A program made the position numbers and the translations under genes. Shown piece after piece: positions 1-4,635 of a stretch of 6,073 bases of DNA; the stretch's first letter is position 1, and the number at the start of each line of letters is the position of its first letter. The notes under the pieces were generated by a model, which saw only the letters and a list, made by a program, of their open reading frames with translations, did not search any database and was not told the origin of the DNA. The stretch comes from Rhodoferax sp. (GTDB lineage: Bacteria > Pseudomonadota > Gammaproteobacteria > Burkholderiales > Burkholderiaceae_C), in NCBI GenBank assembly GCA_029946045.1, contig JAQSDS010000102.1, forward strand, positions 1 through 6,073. Direction: 5' to 3'.

Positions 1-570
1 AGCATTGTCAAAAAGGTCGTGGCCGAGGGCAAAACCATGTGCAGCCTGTGCAGCAGGCTGCGCCGCGGCATTTTGTACCGGGTGGCCGACGAACTCAAGA
101 TCACCAAAATTGCGCTCGGTCACCACCGCGACGACATGCTGGCGACCTTTTTCCTGAACATGTTTTTTGGCGGCAAACTCAAGGGCATGCCGCCCAAACT
201 GGTCAGTGACGACGGTGGCCACATTGTGATCCGGCCGCTGGCCAACGTGGCCGAAAAAGACCTGGTGCGCTGGGCGGCGCACCGTGAATTTCCGATCATC
301 CCCTGCAGCCTGTGTGGCAGCCAGGAAAACCTGCAACGTCAGCTCATTGGCCAGATGCTGCGCGACTGGGAAAAGCAGTACCCAGGCCGCACCGAGACCA
401 TGTTCACGTCACTGCAAAACGTCGTACCTTCCCATTTGATGGATGTCAATCGCTACGACTTCAAAAACATCAAAATCACTGGACAGGCCGATGTCGAGGG
501 TGACAAGGTCTTTGACGAGGAAGACTTTCCGCTGCCCACGGTGGCAGGCTTGCAAGTGGTGCAACTTTGA
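1..570 (+). CDS. ttcA: tRNA 2-thiocytidine(32) synthetase TtcA, C-terminal part (5' end outside window)
   Basis: TtcA is a cytoplasmic ATP- and iron-sulfur-dependent enzyme that thiolates cytidine 32 of certain tRNAs. The frame is open from base 1, so the gene begins upstream and the N-terminal PP-loop (SGGKDS) is not visible; 189 residues are seen. Counting from the first visible codon, the cluster-type motif MCSLC gives Cys14 and Cys17 (codons at 40 and 49), followed by the RLRRGILYR stretch. GHHRDD (residues 40-45) and [11 protein letters not shown] follow, and then [10 protein letters not shown] with Cys102 and Cys105. In E. coli TtcA the [4Fe-4S] cluster is held by two cysteines of the first motif and one of the second, and all have counterparts here. 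The stretch PGRTETMF followed by NVVPSHL is also typical of the family. The stop is TGA. The next gene starts 15 bp downstream, so the two are probably co-transcribed. Identity is secure; only the missing 5' part is unknown. Confidence 0.96.
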   Translation, partial: SIVKKVVAEGKTMCSLCSRLRRGILYRVADELKITKIALGHHRDDMLATFFLNMFFGGKLKGMPPKLVSDDGGHIVIRPLANVAEKDLVRWAAHREFPIIPCSLCGSQENLQRQLIGQMLRDWEKQYPGRTETMFTSLQNVVPSHLMDVNRYDFKNIKITGQADVEGDKVFDEEDFPLPTVAGLQVVQL

Positions 571-585
571 ACCGGTGAGGAAAAC

Positions 586-1185
586 ATGTCGCTAGCCATG
601 GTGAAATCGGTGCGTGCAGCCCTGCTGGCAGGCCTGTTTCTGCTTTCGGGCTGCACCGGTATGCGCCTGGTGGACAGCCAGGTCAGCAGCTTTGCACCGC
701 AAGTCATTGCGGCTGGCGCCAGCTACCAATTTGAGCGCTTGCCCTCGCAGATGGCCGACCCGCTGAATCAGGCCAAACTGGAAAAACTGGCCGAGCAGGC
801 GCTGGTCAAAGTTGGCTTGAAACGTCAAAACAACGCGCTCTTGCTGGTGCAGGTCAGCGCGGTGCAGCGCCAGGAAAACACCTACAACCAAGGTGGTGTC
901 GGTATCGGCTGGGGCCTGGGCTGGGTGTTTGGCCATGGCAGCGTCAGTATCGGCAACCGGGGCACGCTGTTTCCGGGCTTGGAGACACGCACCAGCTACT
1001 GGCGCCAGGTCAGCTTGATGGTGCGCAATGCTGCTGGTGCGGTGCTGTTTGAGAGCTACGCCAGCCACGAGGGCGTCTGGGCTGACGGCGAGGCCGTGCT
1101 GGCTGCCATGCTGGACGCCGCGCTGCAAGGCTTCCCGACACCGCCGGCTGGGCTGCGCCGCGTCAACATTGAAATTCCCAATTGA
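586..1185 (+). CDS. DUF4136-type lipoprotein, probably outer-membrane anchored
   Basis: The 199-residue product begins with a short lipoprotein signal peptide: Lys7 and Arg10, a hydrophobic run at about 11-20, and the lipobox LLSGC with the lipidated residue at Cys23 (codon 652-654). The residue after it is Thr, not Asp, which favours sorting to the outer membrane. The mature part resembles DUF4136 proteins: a VSSFAP element near the N-terminus, a YQFERLPSQ strand, a helix rich in Ala, Leu and Lys, and the LLVQVSAV strand. A glycine-rich stretch (about residues 104-124, GIGWGLGWVFG) follows, and then a YWRQVSLMVR strand. The family's molecular function is unknown and none is assigned here. 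The ATG at 586 is chosen because GAGG (577-580) lies 5 nt upstream and because it leaves a normal signal peptide; ATG at 598 is possible but less well placed. It sits between ttcA and a phosphatase gene, spaced as in an operon. Confidence 0.85.
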   Translation: MSLAMVKSVRAALLAGLFLLSGCTGMRLVDSQVSSFAPQVIAAGASYQFERLPSQMADPLNQAKLEKLAEQALVKVGLKRQNNALLLVQVSAVQRQENTYNQGGVGIGWGLGWVFGHGSVSIGNRGTLFPGLETRTSYWRQVSLMVRNAAGAVLFESYASHEGVWADGEAVLAAMLDAALQGFPTPPAGLRRVNIEIPN

Positions 1186-1206
1186 ACTTTGAGGACCGAG
1201 CTGGCT

Positions 1207-1845
1207 ATGCAAGCAACCCGCATCATTGCCATCCGCCACGGCGAAACGGCCTGGAATGTCGACACCCGGCTGCAAGGCCACCTCGACATTGGGCTCAACC
1301 CCAAAGGGCTCTGGCAGGCCGAGCAGGCAGCCCGTGCGCTGGCTGACGAGTCCATCGACGCCATCTACGCCAGTGACCTGCTGCGCGCCTGGCACACGGC
1401 CCGCGCCATTGCGCAAACCACCGGGGCATCCCTGCTGGCTAGCCAAAATTTGCGCGAACGCTGCTTTGGTCGCTTTGAAGGCAAGACCTACGGCGAGCTT
1501 GAGGCACAGTGGCCTGAAGAGGCGCTGCGTTGGCGCCAGCGCGAGCCCGCTTGGGCGCCGCCAGGTGGCGAATCGCTGCTGGCCTTGCGTGCACGCATTG
1601 CGGCTGCCGTGGATGCCATGGCCGCGCAACATGTGGGTGGTCAAATTGTGCTGGTCGCGCACGGTGGCGTGCTGGACGTGCTGTACCGTCTGGCCACTGG
1701 CCAGGAACTGCAGGCGCCGCGCACCTGGCAGCTGGGCAATGCCGCCATCAACCGCCTGCTGTGGACCGCCGACGGGCTGACCCTGGTGGGCTGGGGCGAT
1801 ACCCGCCATCTGGAAGAAACAGCGCTGGACGAGGGCAGTGCCTAG
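1207..1845 (+). CDS. Histidine phosphatase (phosphoglycerate mutase-like) family protein
   Basis: The 212-residue product has the core of the cofactor-dependent phosphoglycerate mutase/acid phosphatase superfamily. The RHGET motif places the catalytic His at residue 11, which would be phosphorylated during turnover. Arg60 lies in SDLLRAWHTA, the acid Glu84 in LRERCFGRFEG, and the second His is His152 in LVAHGG. No signal peptide is present, so the enzyme should be cytoplasmic. Length and motif order fit GpmB-like and CobC-like small phosphatases; the C-terminal GWGDTRHLEE resembles the GpmB-like branch. The substrate cannot be read from the sequence: candidates are phosphoserine, a sugar phosphate or alpha-ribazole phosphate. 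ATG 1207 is chosen because the conserved fold starts at once (MQATRIIAIRHG). TTG 1189 would add six residues but has no clear ribosome site. The gene follows the lipoprotein gene by 21 bp, and a second phosphatase gene, thrH, lies downstream. Confidence 0.88.
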   Translation: MQATRIIAIRHGETAWNVDTRLQGHLDIGLNPKGLWQAEQAARALADESIDAIYASDLLRAWHTARAIAQTTGASLLASQNLRERCFGRFEGKTYGELEAQWPEEALRWRQREPAWAPPGGESLLALRARIAAAVDAMAAQHVGGQIVLVAHGGVLDVLYRLATGQELQAPRTWQLGNAAINRLLWTADGLTLVGWGDTRHLEETALDEGSA

Positions 1846-1943
1846 CCCGGAGGGCACGGCATCCAGCTTAGCCGATGGGTGAGTGCAGCCGTTCTTTCAC
1901 GGTAACATGCCTGCCTTTGCATACCAACTTATGGAGAATGTCT
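1846..1943 (+). other. Intergenic gap before thrH
   Basis: This 98-bp gap separates the phosphatase gene from thrH. It is the only sizeable break in the plus-strand gene run. A small GCCC/GGGC hairpin (1845-1855, 3-nt loop) has no T run after it, so it does not look like a rho-independent terminator. I found no pair of promoter hexamers with proper spacing. thrH may be read through from upstream or have a promoter too weak to recognise by eye. Confidence 0.4.
1933..1936 (+). promoter_or_regulatory. Shine-Dalgarno site that decides the thrH start
   Basis: GGAG at 1933-1936 lies 7 nt before GTG 1944 but only 1 nt before ATG 1938. Normal spacing therefore favours the GTG codon, and the resulting N-terminus (MQLVCLDLEG) matches the length of known ThrH proteins. 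Confidence 0.6.
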
Positions 1944-2552
1944 GTGCAGCTCGTTTGTCTTGACCTCGAGGGTGTCCTGGTTCCAGAAATATGGATCGAA
2001 TTTGCCAAGCGCACCGGCATTCCTGAGCTCTCACGCACCACCCGCGACGAGCCTGATTACGACAAGCTGATGACTTACCGGCTGGCGCTTCTGAAGGAGC
2101 ATAAGCTGGGCCTGCCAGACATTCAAAAAGTGATCTCGGAGATGGGGCCCATGGCAGGTGCCCGTGATTTTCTCGATGCCTTGCGGCGCGACTACCAGGT
2201 GATCATTCTGTCGGATACTTTTTACGAATTTGCCATGCCGCTGATGGCCCAGCTCAACATGCCGGTGCTGTTTTGCCACAAGCTCGAGGCTGATGCCGAT
2301 GGTTTTTTGGTGAACTACCACCTGCGCATGCCGAACCAGAAAAAGGAAGCGGTACAGCGTTTTCGCGAGCTGCAGTTCCATGTGATTGCGGCTGGCGATT
2401 CCTACAACGACACCGCCATGCTCAACGAGGCCCATGCCGGCATTTTGTTCCACCCGCCGCAAAACGTGATTGACGAGTTCCCGCAATTTCCGGTGACGAT
2501 GAACTACACCGAGTTGCGCGCTGAAATTGACCGTGCTGCGGTCAGGCGCTGA
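1944..2552 (+). CDS. thrH: Bifunctional phosphoserine phosphatase/homoserine phosphotransferase ThrH
   Basis: ThrH is a small cytoplasmic HAD-superfamily enzyme. In Pseudomonas aeruginosa it hydrolyses phosphoserine to serine and can transfer the phosphate to homoserine, giving homoserine phosphate for threonine synthesis. The 202-residue product closely follows that protein. Motif I is LDLEGVLVPE (nucleophile Asp7, with Glu9 where most HAD enzymes have a second Asp, as is usual in ThrH). Motif II is ILSDTFYEF (Ser90). The motif III lysine is Lys133 or Lys134 in NQKKEAV. Motif IV is GDSYNDTAML (Asp152 and Asp156). HAGILFH and the EFPQFP stretch near the end are also ThrH-like. P. aeruginosa ThrH, from memory, is about 205 residues. 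GTG 1944 is preferred on ribosome-site spacing; ATG 1938 would add two residues, and ATG 1875 would add 23 residues with no family match. The stop lies 3 bp from that of the convergent acyltransferase gene. Confidence 0.93.
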   Translation: MQLVCLDLEGVLVPEIWIEFAKRTGIPELSRTTRDEPDYDKLMTYRLALLKEHKLGLPDIQKVISEMGPMAGARDFLDALRRDYQVIILSDTFYEFAMPLMAQLNMPVLFCHKLEADADGFLVNYHLRMPNQKKEAVQRFRELQFHVIAAGDSYNDTAMLNEAHAGILFHPPQNVIDEFPQFPVTMNYTELRAEIDRAAVRR

Positions 2553-2555
2553 GCG

Positions 2556-3197
2556 CTATTCGCTTTCGAACTGCCCGGCATGGCGGCCTTTGAAAGGCGC
2601 GTAGAAGGCCTTGATTTGCACCATGTCGGCCTCGATGTTGCCGCTGGGCACAAACACCGGCCCCAGGCCGCTGAGCTTGCGCTGGTAGTCCATGTAGGCC
2701 ATCACGATCGGCACCTGCGCCGTGGCCGCAATGTGATAAAAGCCGGTTTTCCAATAGCGCGTTTTGCTGCGTGTGCCCTCAGGGGGCACGATCAGTTGCA
2801 GCGGGCCGTCTGCCGCCTGAATGGCTTGCGCCGAGGCCAGCACCAGGTTGTTGCTTGTTGAGCGCTCCACCGCGATGCCGCCAAGCCAGCGCATCACCGG
2901 CCCAAAGGGAAAACGAAACAGGCTGGCCTTGCCCATCCAGTAAATGTTCAGGCGCAGCACAAAGGCCACCATCAGGGTGTAGGGCAGGTCCCAGTTGCTG
3001 GTGTGGGGGGCGGCAATCAGCACGCTTTTCTGCGCCTGCTCCGGCAGGGCGCCTTGCACCTGCCAGCCGGCCAGCTTGAGGTAAGCCACCGAAAACACGC
3101 GCAACAGGGTGTTGACGACGGGCGTCGAAAAAATGGTTCTGTGCATGGCTGGAAAAGTGGCGTTGATAAGGTCCAGCAGCCGTGTCACGGGCACCAA
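2556..3197 (-). CDS. PlsC-like lysophospholipid (1-acylglycerol-3-phosphate) acyltransferase family protein
   Basis: The 213-residue product carries the motifs of glycerolipid acyltransferases, which move a fatty acyl group from acyl-ACP or acyl-CoA to a lysophospholipid at the inner membrane. Motif I is the HX4D box in APHTSNWDLPY (His65, Asp70). A stretch around GKASLFRFPFGPVMRWLGG (about 89-107) matches motif II. Motif III is VPPEGTRSK (Glu140, Gly141, Arg143). Motif IV-like hydrophobic sequence with Pro (QVPIVMAYMD) is at about 161-170. No signal peptide is seen; hydrophobic stretches at about 25-43 and 72-88 could touch the membrane. The exact acceptor lipid cannot be told, so no plsC symbol is given. 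The start is uncertain: TTG 3197 has AGGAGA 7 nt upstream, GTG 3194 is one codon further in, and ATG 3146 would remove 17 residues. It lies 30 bp downstream of dinB on the same strand and is probably co-transcribed with it. Confidence 0.88.
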   Translation of the reverse strand: MVPVTRLLDLINATFPAMHRTIFSTPVVNTLLRVFSVAYLKLAGWQVQGALPEQAQKSVLIAAPHTSNWDLPYTLMVAFVLRLNIYWMGKASLFRFPFGPVMRWLGGIAVERSTSNNLVLASAQAIQAADGPLQLIVPPEGTRSKTRYWKTGFYHIAATAQVPIVMAYMDYQRKLSGLGPVFVPSGNIEADMVQIKAFYAPFKGRHAGQFESE

Positions 3198-3204
3198 ACG
3201 GCGG

Positions 3205-3210
3205 TCTCCT
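3205..3210 (-). promoter_or_regulatory. Strong Shine-Dalgarno site for the acyltransferase gene
   Basis: Read on the minus strand, AGGAGA lies between the dinB stop (3228-3230) and the acyltransferase start. It is 7 nt from TTG 3197 and 10 nt from GTG 3194, so it supports a non-ATG start in this cluster over the internal ATG at 3146, which has no comparable site. Confidence 0.6.
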
Positions 3211-3227
3211 CTGGGCGGAATTATGGC

Positions 3228-4457
3228 TTAGATAGTCAGGTCCATGGCCGTCTGGAGCTGCTGTAGCGGGGCTTCATTTTTGCGCCCGATCTGGTGCTCG
3301 GCCAGGGTCATCAGGGACCCCACGCGCACCCCCAGCAGGCGCAAGCGCTGCTGCAGTGGCACCCGCTTGAGGCAGAGTCCGGCATGGTGACGAATGACGG
3401 CTGCATCAAAGGTGTGGTCGGGCAGTGTCAGGTCGCGCGTGACGCTCTTGAAGTCATCAAAGCGCAGCTTGATGCCGATGGTTTTGCCCACAAAGCCCTT
3501 GCGTGCCAGGTCTTGCGCCACCTGTTCGCACAGGCGGGTAAAAATGGCCCCCAGCTCGGCCTTGTCATGCGCGGCGTGCAGGTCGCGCTCAAAGGTGGTT
3601 TCGCGGCTGATGGACACCGGCTCGCTTTCCAGCACCACCGGGCGGGTGTCGATGCCGTGGGCGGCATCAAACATCCAGGCGCCGGTCTTCTGGCCAAAGT
3701 GGTCCATCAGCCAGTCGATCTCTTTTTGCGCCAGTTCGGCGATGGTCTGGATGCCCAACTGCTGTAATTTTTCATCGGCCTTGGGGCCAATGCCGTTGAT
3801 CTTGCGGCAGGCCAGTGGCCAGATTTGGTTTTCCAGATCGTCCTCGAAAACGATGGCAATGCCATTGGGCTTGTTGAATTCGCTGGCCATCTTGGCCAGC
3901 AGCTTGTTGGGTGCCACGCCCACCGAGCAGGTCAGCCCGGTGGCGTCAAAAATGGCTTTCTGGATCAAGCGCGCGAGCACGCGTCCACCTTCGCGCTGGC
4001 CGCCGGGGACCAGTGTGAAATCCACGTAGACCTCGTCAATGCCGCGGTCTTCCATCAGCGGTGCAATCTCCAGGATGATGGCTTTGAAGCTGCGGGAATA
4101 GTGCCGGTAAGCGGCAAAGTCCACCGGCAGCAAAATCGCCTCGGGACAGAGCTTGGCGGCCTTCATGAGGCCCATGGCTGAGCCGATGCCAAACTGCCGC
4201 GCCGCATAGGTGGCGGTGGTAATGACCCCGCGCCCGCTGTAGCCCTTCAGTCGGGGAAAGTCGGCTATTGGAATCCAGTGCGGGGGGCGCTCGCCCTGTG
4301 CCGCCTTGAGCGCCTCGTCCTGCGGCCTGCGCCCGCCGCCAATGACCACAGGTAATCCTTTGAGCTGGGGGTAGCGCAGCAGCTCTACGGACGCATAGAA
4401 CGCGTCCATGTCGAGATGGGCAATGCGGCGCAGGGGGGCGTTCAGCGGGGAGCTCAT
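3228..4457 (-). CDS. dinB: DNA polymerase IV (Y-family translesion polymerase DinB)
   Basis: DinB is an error-prone cytoplasmic polymerase that copies past damaged template bases. The 409-residue product begins with the palm motif HLDMDAFYASVE (catalytic Asp16, likely steric-gate Tyr21). ATYAARQFGIGSAM (about 82-95) is the fingers region and GIDEVYVD supplies the catalytic pair Asp141/Glu142. CSVGVAPNKLLAKMAS and KPNG follow in the palm. A helix-hairpin-helix INGIGPKADEKL (about 220-231) marks the thumb. The little-finger domain runs from about 285 to 380 (SISRETTF, KTIGIKLRFDDF, LRLLGVRV). It is longer than the 351-residue E. coli enzyme, largely because of an insertion of about 30 residues between VVIGG and GVITTATY. 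The C-terminus has no obvious QLxLF clamp-binding motif. The start is ATG with a weak AGGG 4 nt upstream. It is transcribed away from the Pat-like gene and leads into the acyltransferase gene. Confidence 0.95.
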   Translation of the reverse strand: MSSPLNAPLRRIAHLDMDAFYASVELLRYPQLKGLPVVIGGGRRPQDEALKAAQGERPPHWIPIADFPRLKGYSGRGVITTATYAARQFGIGSAMGLMKAAKLCPEAILLPVDFAAYRHYSRSFKAIILEIAPLMEDRGIDEVYVDFTLVPGGQREGGRVLARLIQKAIFDATGLTCSVGVAPNKLLAKMASEFNKPNGIAIVFEDDLENQIWPLACRKINGIGPKADEKLQQLGIQTIAELAQKEIDWLMDHFGQKTGAWMFDAAHGIDTRPVVLESEPVSISRETTFERDLHAAHDKAELGAIFTRLCEQVAQDLARKGFVGKTIGIKLRFDDFKSVTRDLTLPDHTFDAAVIRHHAGLCLKRVPLQQRLRLLGVRVGSLMTLAEHQIGRKNEAPLQQLQTAMDLTI

Positions 4458-4635
4458 GGGACCCTGATTTTCGCGGCAAGCTGGGCCGGTTTGTCCTTGT
4501 TCTGGGACGAATCTGACATAAAGTAGCCCGGTTGCCTGCTTCTTTGGTGTCTCAGGTCAAAAAAATACCAGGCCATTCAGGTTAAGCTCTGCGGTATGTC
4601 TCATCAGCTGGGAATATTTGTCAATAGGTGGTTTC
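4458..4635. promoter_or_regulatory. Divergent intergenic region between dinB and the Pat-like gene
   Basis: Both neighbours are transcribed away from these 178 bp, so promoters for each are expected here. One weak plus-strand candidate is TTGTTC (4497-4502) with TAAAGT (4519-4524) after 16 bp. On the minus strand TTGACC (4555-4560) resembles a -35 box, but no fitting -10 box is seen at 16-18 bp. No CTGT-N8-ACAG LexA-type operator was found on either strand. A run of seven A (4559-4565) is the most AT-rich spot. Assignments within the region are weak; the regulatory role is inferred from gene orientation. Confidence 0.45.
4626..4631 (+). promoter_or_regulatory. Shine-Dalgarno site of the Pat-like gene
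   Basis: AGGTGG lies 4 nt before ATG 4636. It supports this start, which is also where the family's N-terminal sequence (SLFSPASI) begins. Confidence 0.6.

Noticed and set aside
1845..1855. A GCCC-GGA-GGGC hairpin as a terminator after the histidine-phosphatase gene
   Set aside because: The stem is only 4 bp and no T run follows.
592..1857. A 421-codon open frame on the minus strand opposite the lipoprotein and histidine-phosphatase genes
   Set aside because: Both plus-strand genes have clear family motifs, ribosome sites and operon spacing. The minus-strand product shows no recognisable domain and looks like the usual antisense openness of GC-rich codons.
1875..1943. An N-terminal extension of ThrH from ATG 1875
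   Set aside because: The extra residues do not match the ThrH family, whose members begin just before the LDLEG motif, and there is no ribosome site before 1875.
2546..2558. A GCGC-TGA-GCGC inverted repeat between thrH and the acyltransferase gene as a bidirectional terminator
   Set aside because: The stem is very short, has no T tract on either side and overlaps the stop codons, so chance is the simpler explanation.
3394..4029. A 211-codon open frame on the plus strand inside dinB
   Set aside because: It is entirely opposite conserved DinB motifs, has a Ser- and Ala-rich composition without family likeness, and is a shadow of the real gene.
4600..4635. A sigma-54-type promoter before the Pat-like gene
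   Set aside because: The GG near 4610-4612 has no GC doublet at the required distance.
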